This document shows, one piece after another, positions 25,955 through 33,632 of a stretch of DNA of 64,000 bases. The notes under the pieces were generated by a model. The model was not told where the DNA came from. It was given only the letters and a program-made list of their open reading frames with translations, and searched no databases. The position numbers and the translations under genes were made by a program. Each line of letters starts with the position of its first letter. Positions within the stretch are counted from its first letter, which is position 1. The stretch spans positions 434,001 through 498,000 of the forward strand of contig NZ_JBHYRS010000001.1 of the NCBI RefSeq assembly GCF_047974105.1. The letters are read 5' to 3'. Source of the DNA: Mitsuokella sp047974105. GTDB lineage: Bacteria > Bacillota > Negativicutes > Selenomonadales > Selenomonadaceae.

Positions 25955-26509
25955 TCATCCCCGCGGGTAATGATTGATACAGAGGGCTTCACTGATTCCT
26001 TCACCCTCATTCGTGTAAATATGACGCAGCGTCGCGTCAAATGTCAGGGAGTCGCCGGTCTGCAGGTAAAAAAACTGTCCGGCTACTTCGAGCTTCAATT
26101 TTCCCTCGCGCACAAAAATGTATTCATGCGAATGCTCCGTATGCCCTTCCGTCACATGCGTGACGCCCGGGTCAAAGGACAGCAGAAAACATTCAAAGTC
26201 ACGCTCCGGCGTACTCGGATAATAACAGCCAATGCGGTAATGCCCCTGTTCATCGCTCTGCATGACCAGGTCCGACTGGGCAATTTTATGGGCTGCGGCC
26301 TGACGCGGCTCCAAAAGCGCCGAATACGGCACATGCAGCGCCTCGGCAATCTTCCAAATGGTATTGATGGTCGGATTGGCCCTGCCCTTTTCAATATTCG
26401 ACAATACGGCTTTCGAAAGTCCCGTTTCTTCTGCCAGCTGACCAAGGCTTTTATTTTGGCGCAGACGGAGGTCCTGCAGATTGACAGCAATGATTTCGTT
26501 AACATTCAT
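25955..26509 (-). CDS. XRE-family transcriptional regulator with cupin domain
   Basis: The 184-residue protein has an N-terminal XRE HTH at about residues 7-61 (NLQDLRLRQNKSLGQLAEET, then SKAVLSNIEKGRANPT). A C-terminal cupin_2 barrel covers about 100-180 (THVTEGHTEHSHEYIFVREG). Such regulators sense small molecules and often control a divergent transporter. It is divergent from azlCD, so it is a likely local regulator of branched-chain amino acid export; that is inference. The ATG has GGAGGAATTCTC immediately upstream. Confidence 0.88.
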   Translation of the reverse strand: MNVNEIIAVNLQDLRLRQNKSLGQLAEETGLSKAVLSNIEKGRANPTINTIWKIAEALHVPYSALLEPRQAAAHKIAQSDLVMQSDEQGHYRIGCYYPSTPERDFECFLLSFDPGVTHVTEGHTEHSHEYIFVREGKLKLEVAGQFFYLQTGDSLTFDATLRHIYTNEGEGISEALCINHYPRG

Positions 26510-26621
26510 GAGAATTCCTCCTTTGCCTTGACTTTTCTCCCGGCTGACGGTAAGATAAGGCTACATCGTTCAATATAAAAATCTATCGTCAATTATAATA
26601 CTACAGAAAGGAATCTGCAAG
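26510..26621. promoter_or_regulatory. Divergent regulatory region of XRE-cupin gene and azlCD
   Basis: For azlC there is a TATAAT at 26594-26599 and an alternative TTGACT-17-TAAGAT at 26528-26556. Two similar segments, ATCGTTCAATATAA (26565-26578) and ATCGTCAATTATAA (26585-26598), form a direct repeat overlapping the -10 region and are candidate regulator sites. Confidence 0.4.
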
Positions 26622-27311
26622 ATGAAAATGCGCGCACTGCGGGCAGCCTTTCCCTACACTATCCCGATTTTTGCAGGATTCTGGTTTTTGGGACTTGCCT
26701 ATGGCATTTATGCCAATGTATCCGGTTTTTCCTTTATCTATCCGATGATCATGAGTATTGTCATTTTCGGCGGTTCACTCGAGTTCGTCACTGTCACCAT
26801 GCTGCTGTCGCCTTTTGCTCCTCTGCAGGCCTTTCTGATGGCCATCCTCATACAGGCACGCCATCTCTTCTACGGCATTGCCATGCTCGACAAATTCAGG
26901 GGAACGGGCTGGAAAAAATATTATTTAATCTACGGCATGTGCGATGAGACGTTTTCCATCAACTTCACCGCCAAAGTTCCACAGGATGTCGATAAGAGCT
27001 GGTTCATGGTCTTTGTCACACTGCTCAACGAATTCTATTGGGTCAGCGGTGCAACCATCGGCGGTCTCGTCGGTTCTTACCTGACGTTTGACACACAGGG
27101 ACTCGGCTTTGTCATGACGGCCATGTTTGTCGTCATCTTCATGGAACAGTATGAGCGCGAGCATTCGCATATCACGGCCTATGTCGGCCTTGCGGCGTCT
27201 TTTCTCTGCCTCAATGCCTTCGGCAGTCAGGCCTTCATCATCCCATCGATGCTCTGCATTCTCGTGACGTTGACGCTGATTCGCGGTCCGCTTGAAAGGA
27301 AGGGAATTTAA
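26622..27311 (+). CDS. azlC: AzlC family branched-chain amino acid permease subunit
   Basis: AzlC is the large subunit of the two-component AzlCD exporter of branched-chain amino acids. The 229-residue protein begins with an AFPYTIPIFAGFWFLGLAYG helix and carries the family motif QARHLFYGIAMLDKFR near residues 76-91, with about six membrane helices. The ATG has AAAGGAAT upstream. Its stop codon is immediately followed by the azlD ATG, so the two are one operon. Confidence 0.93.
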   Translation: MKMRALRAAFPYTIPIFAGFWFLGLAYGIYANVSGFSFIYPMIMSIVIFGGSLEFVTVTMLLSPFAPLQAFLMAILIQARHLFYGIAMLDKFRGTGWKKYYLIYGMCDETFSINFTAKVPQDVDKSWFMVFVTLLNEFYWVSGATIGGLVGSYLTFDTQGLGFVMTAMFVVIFMEQYEREHSHITAYVGLAASFLCLNAFGSQAFIIPSMLCILVTLTLIRGPLERKGI

Positions 27312-27641
27312 ATGACACTTTCGGAACAAGTCATCACGATTGCCATGTGCGCCATCGGCACGATGCTCACGCGCTTTTTGCCTTTCCTCGTCTTTTCTTC
27401 AAAAAAACCCACGCCCGATTACATCCAATATCTCGGCCGCGCCCTGCCCTGCGCGATTTTCGCCATGCTCGTCGTCTACTGCCTCAAAGATGTTTCCTTT
27501 ACCACAGGCAATTATGGCCTGCCGGAAATGCTCGGCATTCTCATCACGATTCTGCTGCACAGATGGAAACGGCAGATGCTCTTATCCATCGCGGGCGGCA
27601 CGATTTCCTATATGCTTCTGCTGCAGTATGTATTCCACTGA
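27312..27641 (+). CDS. azlD: AzlD domain-containing branched-chain amino acid transport protein
   Basis: This small partner of AzlC has 109 residues and four predicted helices. The typical features are TRFLPFLVF near residues 20-28 and YLGRALPCAIFAMLVVYCLKD near 40-60. It starts directly after the azlC stop with no gap. Confidence 0.93.
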   Translation: MTLSEQVITIAMCAIGTMLTRFLPFLVFSSKKPTPDYIQYLGRALPCAIFAMLVVYCLKDVSFTTGNYGLPEMLGILITILLHRWKRQMLLSIAGGTISYMLLLQYVFH

Positions 27642-27660
27642 AATCTCTATCTTTCTGTAT

Positions 27661-27692
27661 CAAAAAAAGGCAGCCGCAAAGCTGTCTTTTTT
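27661..27692. terminator. Bidirectional terminator between azlD and the SLH porin
   Basis: AAAAAAGGCAGC pairs with GCTGTCTTTTTT (one G-T pair) with a six-base loop. It is symmetric in A and T runs and serves both convergent transcripts. Confidence 0.8.
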
Positions 27693-27725
27693 GTATGCCT
27701 GATATGTAATTGGGAGTTCTGATAA

Positions 27726-29051
27726 TCAGAAGTACACATCGATACGGCCGAAGAGTTTCGATGCATCTTTGTCTGCAGCAATATCCTTGCCGTTGAAGTA
27801 TTTGGCAACGAACTGGATGTTCTTGAAGGCCGTATAAGTCGTGCCGACTTCGATGCCTTTCTGGCCGCCGTCAACACCATCGCCGTACGTCGACCATGGA
27901 GCAGCGTACTGGCCGAGGTTGCGGTAAGCAAGGTACATGCCCCAAGTGCCTGGGTTCTCCTGCTGAGCCCCCTTGTAATCGTACTCGAAGCTGTAGGCGT
28001 TCTTGTAGTTGTCAGCCTTCGTGTTCTGGGCATATTCTGCCTTGAAGAAATTATTATGGTCGAAGCGATAGCCGGCATTGACAAACCAAATATTCGCCTT
28101 AAACTCGTTGTCCTGACCAGCCTTGTAATCGCTGTTATAAGCTTTCGGCAGGCTGCCAGTGAACGTAGCACCGCTCATATGCTCATAACCAGTGTTGCCA
28201 TAGAATTTGTTCTTGGCGTAGCCGAGATTGACAGCCTGGAAATTCGTCGTATCATCCGTACTCTTAAATACGTTGTTCATCTGTCCCTTCAAATCGCGGC
28301 CAAAATCACCAAACTGCGTTGCGTCGAGGCGGCCGGCTTCCATCGTAACCTTGAGGTCCTTGCCGAACGTTACGGCTGCACCGGAATACGGGTCATCCGT
28401 CGTTGAAATGAGATTGATGGCATTCGGCAGTTTACCGAGCTTGACATTGAAGTTGTCATAATGACCTTCAGCCCAAACACGCTTGAGGTCAACTTTGCCG
28501 TCATTGTCGCCACCTTTGTCTTTATCAAGTTTTAAATCAGCATCGAGACGGGCATGTACATCCCAGTTTTTGTTGATTTCGGCTTTCGGCTCGAGACGGA
28601 AGACGAGGTCATCATCGTTATACTTGCGCTCTTTGGCCGTCGTGCCGGCATCATGACGCGTGCTCGTATACGTGTACTCGACGAGGCCGTTCCATTTTAC
28701 TTTGTCGGCATTGCGCTCGAGGTTGCTGACGCGGACGCCAAGGTTGTTGAGTTCATCGGAGAACTCGGCAGCGAGTTTGTCGATGAGAGCCTTGTCGGCA
28801 GCGGAGACATCGCTCTTGGCCATGGCCTTTGCGATCATCTGGGCCATCTCATAACGCGTGATGTTCTGATTTCCGCGGAAGGTCGTGTCGCCATAACCTT
28901 CGATAACGCCGTCAGCTGCGAGCTGCGATACAGCGTCGTAAGCCCAATGGTCAGCCGGTACATCCGAGAACGGATTGGCGGCAGCGAACGTAGTCGATGC
29001 GGCGCCGACAACCAGAGCAGTCGTGAGTGCGGATACCAGAGTCTTCTTCAT
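27726..29051 (-). CDS. SLH-domain outer-membrane porin (OmpM-like)
   Basis: The 441-residue precursor has a signal peptide (about residues 1-23), one SLH domain at about 27-77 (FSDVPADHWAYDAVSQLAAD, then TRYEMAQMIAKAMA), a coiled coil at about 85-118 and a beta-barrel of alternating residues ending in ...RIDVYF with a terminal Phe. This is the Negativicute tether porin, whose SLH domain binds polyaminated peptidoglycan and whose barrel sits in the outer membrane. The gene is monocistronic, with a strong promoter and a 106-base leader. The ATG follows AGGGGGAG. Confidence 0.93.
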   Translation of the reverse strand: MKKTLVSALTTALVVGAASTTFAAANPFSDVPADHWAYDAVSQLAADGVIEGYGDTTFRGNQNITRYEMAQMIAKAMAKSDVSAADKALIDKLAAEFSDELNNLGVRVSNLERNADKVKWNGLVEYTYTSTRHDAGTTAKERKYNDDDLVFRLEPKAEINKNWDVHARLDADLKLDKDKGGDNDGKVDLKRVWAEGHYDNFNVKLGKLPNAINLISTTDDPYSGAAVTFGKDLKVTMEAGRLDATQFGDFGRDLKGQMNNVFKSTDDTTNFQAVNLGYAKNKFYGNTGYEHMSGATFTGSLPKAYNSDYKAGQDNEFKANIWFVNAGYRFDHNNFFKAEYAQNTKADNYKNAYSFEYDYKGAQQENPGTWGMYLAYRNLGQYAAPWSTYGDGVDGGQKGIEVGTTYTAFKNIQFVAKYFNGKDIAADKDASKLFGRIDVYF

Positions 29052-29192
29052 AATAAACTCCCCCTAAAAGATGATTGTTTCGCATCGCTTCTTTTATGAG
29101 TGTCCATGTTTCCTCATATTTCCCCTAGCGATACTTCGGCTTGTTCTTATTGGAACTGTTTTTAGTATAGCATATGGGAACGGTTTCTGCAA
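29052..29192 (-). promoter_or_regulatory. Promoter and leader of the SLH porin
   Basis: TTGCAG (29187-29192) and TATACT (29164-29169) on the minus strand have a 17-base spacer. The transcript then has a leader of about 106 bases that contains an ATCGCT/AGCGAT inverted repeat flanking about 38 bases, possibly stabilising the abundant message. Confidence 0.65.
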
Positions 29193-29222
29193 GCGTTTAC
29201 TATTATTTACTTTCATACTAAG

Positions 29223-29261
29223 AAAAAAAATATAGGCTTGTTAAACACAAAGCCTATATTT
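29223..29261 (-). terminator. Terminator of the metF-nfnAB-exonuclease-DUF523 operon
   Basis: A 12-pair stem (AAATATAGGCTT with AAGCCTATATTT) followed by further T residues on the minus strand, about 50 bases past the DUF523 stop. Confidence 0.85.
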
Positions 29262-29313
29262 CCGTATATCAAAAAAAGATAATAATAAATCAATATAAAG
29301 TAAGGGCTCCCGC

Positions 29314-29817
29314 TCATAACCGATAATTATCACGGCGGATATCTTCGGCAATGAGCTCTTCCAAACGGTCAGGCGTCATATCCTCTTCCGAATAGACAGT
29401 CAGGCCATGCTGCTGCAGCAGGGCCGCAGTCACGCCAGTGCCACGGATTTTAGTCCCCGTGAAGCTGCCATCGTAGATGCGGTGTACACCGCAGGAAGGA
29501 CTGCCGTCCTTCAGAATAGCGGTTTCCGCATGATAGGTCTCGGCAATGCGCAGGACCTTCTCCGCCCCAAGCCGCATCGCCGCGGTCAAATCATGTCCCT
29601 CAGCGTCGACGATTTTTGCCCTGTCCTCCAAAACCTTGCGCCCCGTACCATAGCGGATCTCCATCGGTGTACGCGGTACGGGCAGTCTGCCGAAGCACTC
29701 CGGGCAGACAGCGACAAAGCGGCCGCGCGCATTGTATTTCTGCAGCAGTGCATGGTCATTGCTGCCGCCGTTGTATTTGACTTTATGCCCTAAAAGGCAC
29801 GCACTGACCAAAATCAT
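29314..29817 (-). CDS. DUF523 domain-containing protein
   Basis: The 167-residue protein begins MILVSACLLGHKVKYNGGSN and contains VCPECFGRLPVPRTPMEI and LKDGSPSCG, the three cysteine-bearing blocks that define DUF523. Its function is not established; the conserved cysteines suggest metal or Fe-S binding. I start at the ATG with AAGGAT upstream, 25 bases after the exonuclease stop. It is the last gene of the operon. Confidence 0.88.
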   Translation of the reverse strand: MILVSACLLGHKVKYNGGSNDHALLQKYNARGRFVAVCPECFGRLPVPRTPMEIRYGTGRKVLEDRAKIVDAEGHDLTAAMRLGAEKVLRIAETYHAETAILKDGSPSCGVHRIYDGSFTGTKIRGTGVTAALLQQHGLTVYSEEDMTPDRLEELIAEDIRRDNYRL

Positions 29818-29842
29818 ATTATCCTTCTTTCTCTGCTCCTGC

Positions 29843-30424
29843 TTAGCCGAAAAGTCCGCTGGGCCGGAAGGCAAATGGCGAAATGCGGATGCCGAGATGA
29901 CGCGCGAGGGCCTCAAGGCTTGCATCCGAAAGTTCCTGCCCCGCACGAATCGGAATTGCCGCACAGGCCTTGGCATCTTCCAAGGCATCGTGATGGCGGA
30001 AATGCAGATTGAGGTATGCTCCGACCGTACTGAGTTTATGATTGGCAAGATTCGGCCAGGCCCTGCGCGCAATTGCCACGGTATCGCAGTAAGAAAAATC
30101 CGGTGCAGAAAGGCCATACAGAGTCAGGCAGGCCCGCAGGACGCCCATATCGAATTTGGCATTATGGGCAACGACCAGCTGTCCTGCCAGATGCTCCCGA
30201 AGCTCCGGCCAGATACCGGCAAAATCAGCGACATTTGCCGTATCTTTTTCCGTAAGGCCGTGAATCTGGGTATTGAAATAACTGTAGCGATTCTCAGGCG
30301 GTCGGATCAGCGTATAATACGAGTCTGCCAGCTGGCCGCCGCGAATCGTCACGACAGCTACGCTGCAGGCTGAATTGCGCGCTCCGGTAGCCGTCTCAAA
30401 GTCGATTGCTGTAAAATCCATCAT
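29843..30424 (-). CDS. 3'-5' exonuclease (DnaQ-like, DEDDh)
   Basis: A 193-residue stand-alone exonuclease. The DEDDh residues are visible: D8 and E10 in AIDFETA, D92 in AHNAKFDMG, and H145 with D150 in HHDALEDAKA. Relatives include the DNA polymerase III epsilon and PolC proofreading domains. Without a polymerase domain it probably acts in repair or RNA/DNA turnover. A C-terminal extension of about 35 residues follows the catalytic fold. It begins three bases after the nfnB stop codon. Confidence 0.9.
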   Translation of the reverse strand: MMDFTAIDFETATGARNSACSVAVVTIRGGQLADSYYTLIRPPENRYSYFNTQIHGLTEKDTANVADFAGIWPELREHLAGQLVVAHNAKFDMGVLRACLTLYGLSAPDFSYCDTVAIARRAWPNLANHKLSTVGAYLNLHFRHHDALEDAKACAAIPIRAGQELSDASLEALARHLGIRISPFAFRPSGLFG

Positions 30425-30427
30425 TTC

Positions 30428-31831
30428 TTATTTCTTCTTGCTCTGCAAATACTTGTCGATGGCCGCAGCAGCCTTGCGTCCTGCTCCCATCGCGAGAATG
30501 ACCGTCGCGGCGCCCGTGACGATATCGCCGCCCGCAAAGACGCCTTCCTTGGACGTTGCGCACGTCTCTTCGTCTGCCGCGATATTGCCGCGCTTTGTCG
30601 TCTCAAGCCCCGGTGTCGTATGCGCGATAATCGGGTTTGGACCCGTGCCAATGGCGATGATGACCGTGTCCATCTCCATATTGAATTCTGAACCTTCGAT
30701 TGGAATCGGACGGCGGCGGCCCGAAGCATCCGGCTCACCGAGTTCCATGCGGATGCAGCGAAGGCCCTTGACCCAGCCGTTCTCATCGCCGAGCACTTCG
30801 ACCGGATTCGTCAGGAGCTTGAAATCGATTCCCTCTTCCTTAGCATGGCCGACTTCTTCCGCGCGCGCGGGGATTTCGGCCTCGCTGCGGCGGTATATAA
30901 TGGAAACTTTTTCAGCTCCAAGGCGCAGAGCCGTGCGGGCTGCATCCATCGCGACATTGCCGCCGCCGACTACGGCGACGTGTCTGCCGACCTGAATCGG
31001 CGTCGCGTATTCCGGGAATTTATACGCTTTCATGAGATTGCAGCGCGTCAAGAACTCGTTGGCCGAATAAACGCCGTTGAGGCTCTCGCCCGGAATGCCC
31101 TGAAAACGCGGCAAACCTGCGCCCGTACCGATAAAGACGGCATCAAAGCCCTCTTCCTGCATGAGCTCATCGACCGTGTAAAGGCGGCCGGCGACAGAAT
31201 CGAGTTCAATCTTGACGCCGAGTTTTTCGATGTTCTCGATTTCCTTCTTGACGACCGTGTCCTTCGGCAGGCGGAATTCCGGAATACCGTAGGACAGCAC
31301 GCCGCCGGCCTTGTGCAGGGCCTCAAAAATCGTTACATCGTAGCCTTTCTTGGCGAGGTCGCCGGCGCATGAAAGGCCGGAAGGCCCTGCACCAATGACG
31401 GCGACTTTCTGAGCATCTTTTTTACGTTCAACAGGCTTGACCTCTTTATTGGCAGCAAGCTCGCGGTCCGCGACAAAACGCTCGAGACGGCCGATGGCGA
31501 CAGCTTCTCCGCGCTTGGCGAGGATGCAGTGCTTCTCGCACTGATTTTCCTGCGGGCAGACGCGGCCGCAAATGGCCGGCAGGGCATTGGATTCTTTAAT
31601 GGTCGCAATGGCGCCGTCAAAATCGCGTTCCTTGAGCTTGCCGATGAAGGTCGGAATGTCGATGGCAACAGGACAGCCCTTGCGGCACTGCGGCACTTTG
31701 CAGTGCAGGCAGCGTTCCGCTTCGGCCACAGCCGTATCTTCATCGTAGCCGAGGGCGACTTCATCAAAATTATGGGCACGGACCTTCGGGTCCTGCACCG
31801 GCATTTCATGTTTCTTGAGTATCAGGGCCAT
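30428..31831 (-). CDS. nfnB: NfnB: NADPH-binding subunit of ferredoxin:NAD/NADP transhydrogenase (GltD-like)
   Basis: The 467-residue protein resembles the glutamate synthase small subunit. Cysteines 41, 44, 49, 53 and 88, 92, 98, 102 form two [4Fe-4S] motifs. FAD binding (VAVIGAGPSGLSCAGDLAKK) is near 143-162 and an NADPH site (AVVGGGNVAMDAARTALRLG) near 290. Linkage with nfnA by a one-base overlap (TAATG) and the absence of a glutamate synthase large subunit favour NfnB, which with NfnA bifurcates electrons from NADPH to NAD and ferredoxin or the reverse. It could be annotated as gltA/gltD. Confidence 0.88.
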   Translation of the reverse strand: MALILKKHEMPVQDPKVRAHNFDEVALGYDEDTAVAEAERCLHCKVPQCRKGCPVAIDIPTFIGKLKERDFDGAIATIKESNALPAICGRVCPQENQCEKHCILAKRGEAVAIGRLERFVADRELAANKEVKPVERKKDAQKVAVIGAGPSGLSCAGDLAKKGYDVTIFEALHKAGGVLSYGIPEFRLPKDTVVKKEIENIEKLGVKIELDSVAGRLYTVDELMQEEGFDAVFIGTGAGLPRFQGIPGESLNGVYSANEFLTRCNLMKAYKFPEYATPIQVGRHVAVVGGGNVAMDAARTALRLGAEKVSIIYRRSEAEIPARAEEVGHAKEEGIDFKLLTNPVEVLGDENGWVKGLRCIRMELGEPDASGRRRPIPIEGSEFNMEMDTVIIAIGTGPNPIIAHTTPGLETTKRGNIAADEETCATSKEGVFAGGDIVTGAATVILAMGAGRKAAAAIDKYLQSKKK

Positions 31832-32676
31832 TACTTTTCTCCTCCCAGACCGATATGGCAGACATGGTCTTTTTCGATGGCTTCTTTGTCGCGGTACATG
31901 CGCTGGCGGCTCATAAGTCCCTTGAAGTCCACGAGATGGCCGTCAAACTCCGGACCATCGACACAGGCAAACTTCGTCTCGCCGCCAATGGTCACGCGGC
32001 AGCCGCCGCACATGCCCGTGCCGTCGACCATGATTGGATTCAACGATACGACCGTGTGGATGCCAAGGTCACGCGTCGCGTCGGCCACACTCTTCATCAT
32101 GATGACGGGGCCAATGGCCGTAATCTGCGCAATTTTTTCGCCGCGGTCGACAAGAGCCTGCACGGCATTCGTGACAAAGCCCTTGATGCCATACGAACCG
32201 TCATCCGTCGTCACGAGGACTTCATCCGTCACGGCCTTCATCTCGTCTTCCATAATGAGGATGTCCTTATTTTTTGCGCCCATGATGGCAATGACCTTGT
32301 TGCCGGCCTCTTTCATCGCGCGCGCAATCGGATACGTCGGTGCAACGCCGATGCCGCCGCCAACGACGACCATCGTGCCGTCAAGTTTCTTGATTTCCGA
32401 AGGACGGCCAAGAGGACCGACAAAATCGAGGATGCTGTCGCCCGCGTTCAGGGCTGCGAGTTCCATGGTCGAGGCGCCGATAGCCTGAAAGACAATCAGG
32501 ATTTTTCCCGTCTCGCGGTCATAATCGGCAATCGTCAAGGGGATGCGTTCGCCCTGCTCATTGACGCGCAGCACGATGAACTGACCGGCCTGCGCTTTTT
32601 TTGCCACGCGCGGCGCTTCAATCTCCATCGCGTAGACATTCGGCGACCATTCCTCTTTGCTAAGGATTTTAAACAT
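31831..32676 (-). CDS. nfnA: NfnA: sulfide dehydrogenase/ferredoxin-NADP reductase alpha-like subunit
   Basis: The 281-residue protein belongs to the dihydroorotate dehydrogenase electron-transfer (PyrK-like) FAD/NAD reductase family. FAD- and NAD-binding parts include LRVNEQGERIPLTIADYD and MVVVGGGIGVAPTYPIARAM. Near residues 220-240 is the [2Fe-2S] motif GMCGGCRVTIGG followed by a further Cys. The absence of pyrD and the adjacent nfnB identify it as NfnA, the NADH-side subunit. It follows the metF-like gene closely with a 23-base gap. Confidence 0.88.
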   Translation of the reverse strand: MFKILSKEEWSPNVYAMEIEAPRVAKKAQAGQFIVLRVNEQGERIPLTIADYDRETGKILIVFQAIGASTMELAALNAGDSILDFVGPLGRPSEIKKLDGTMVVVGGGIGVAPTYPIARAMKEAGNKVIAIMGAKNKDILIMEDEMKAVTDEVLVTTDDGSYGIKGFVTNAVQALVDRGEKIAQITAIGPVIMMKSVADATRDLGIHTVVSLNPIMVDGTGMCGGCRVTIGGETKFACVDGPEFDGHLVDFKGLMSRQRMYRDKEAIEKDHVCHIGLGGEK

Positions 32677-32699
32677 ACTTCACTCTCCTATATACATTG

Positions 32700-33443
32700 T
32701 CAGGCAAGAACACCTGCGAGATAGGCCTCGAGGTTCGTCTTGATCGGCATCAGATACACATTAGCCCCCTCACGCTCCGCATAATCCATGACTTTTTTCG
32801 CAAAATCCACGCTCCATGCAAGCGTCGGCTCAAAATCATGCGGGAAAACCACATGGTTCTTGCGCTCCCAATAGCTCTGCGAACGCGCGCTCATGACAGG
32901 TGACACGCCCCAATAGACTTCAAGCCCCTGCAACATGTCGGCATAAACTTCCAGATAGCGCATATCAAAGAACGGCTGCGTAAAGAAACCTGCGGCACCG
33001 GCCTGCAGTTTGCGCCTGATGCGGTAAAGCTCCTGCGCCATCGAGCCGCGGTACTGGTCAATGCCTGCATAGACCTTGACTTCCGGCATCTCCTTGCGGA
33101 ACTTCCAGATGACATCGACACTGTTCGTCGGATAAACTTCATGCATCATATCCTGCGGCGGATCGCCTTCAATGACAAGCACCTCACGAATATTGTGTTC
33201 GCGCAGATAATCCTTCATCGTAAGCTCTTTTTCAAGATCGATATCCATCGCACGGATATGCGGCATCGAGTTTTTAAAACGTTCCTGCGCAATCGCCGCC
33301 CCCTGCCAGCTGCGAATCGGAAAACGCAGAAGGTCGGGGATATTGATGACATCGACTTTATTTTGGAATTTGCCAAGCAGGGAAAGTTCCTGCCGCAGAC
33401 TGTCCTCATCGCGTGGAACGAGTTCTACTGAGATACGTTTCAT
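32700..33443 (-). CDS. metF: Methylenetetrahydrofolate reductase-like protein
   Basis: A 247-residue TIM-barrel protein with recognisable but divergent MTHFR features: VLVIEGDPPQD near residues 87-97 (the usual GDPP site) and LQAGAAGFFTQPFFD near 150-164. It is shorter than typical MetF (about 290), and the usual YPEGHP segment is replaced by VYAGIDQYRGS. It may reduce methylene-THF to methyl-THF, or use another folate. I chose the ATG with GGAGG about seven bases upstream. It leads the operon with nfnA-nfnB. Confidence 0.75.
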   Translation of the reverse strand: MKRISVELVPRDEDSLRQELSLLGKFQNKVDVINIPDLLRFPIRSWQGAAIAQERFKNSMPHIRAMDIDLEKELTMKDYLREHNIREVLVIEGDPPQDMMHEVYPTNSVDVIWKFRKEMPEVKVYAGIDQYRGSMAQELYRIRRKLQAGAAGFFTQPFFDMRYLEVYADMLQGLEVYWGVSPVMSARSQSYWERKNHVVFPHDFEPTLAWSVDFAKKVMDYAEREGANVYLMPIKTNLEAYLAGVLA

Positions 33444-33486
33444 AGGGATCCTCCGAAAGGTAATCGTCAAAAAAAGCTACAAATAT

Positions 33487-33522
33487 CAATAATATTGTAA
33501 AGTCTTTCCCCACATTTTGCAA
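33487..33522 (-). promoter_or_regulatory. Promoter of the metF-like/nfnAB operon with overlapping inverted repeat
   Basis: TTGCAA (33517-33522) and TACAAT (33494-33499) on the minus strand are spaced by 17 bases. The perfect inverted repeat CAATA-A-TATTG (33487-33497) overlaps the -10 box and predicted start, a position suited to an operator. Confidence 0.6.
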
Positions 33523-33574
33523 GTACGCTCTTCTTTTCTGGAAATACCTGTCCCCTGAGGGCATTGCCTCCAAA

Positions 33575-33603
33575 ATAAAAAAGCACAGCAAACATGCTGT
33601 GCT
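33575..33603 (-). terminator. Terminator after the DASS transporter
   Basis: A perfect AGCACAGCA/TGCTGTGCT stem with a TGTT loop is followed by six T on the minus strand. Confidence 0.9.
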
Positions 33604-33632
33604 CCTATATAATAGAACAATATGACTAAAAC

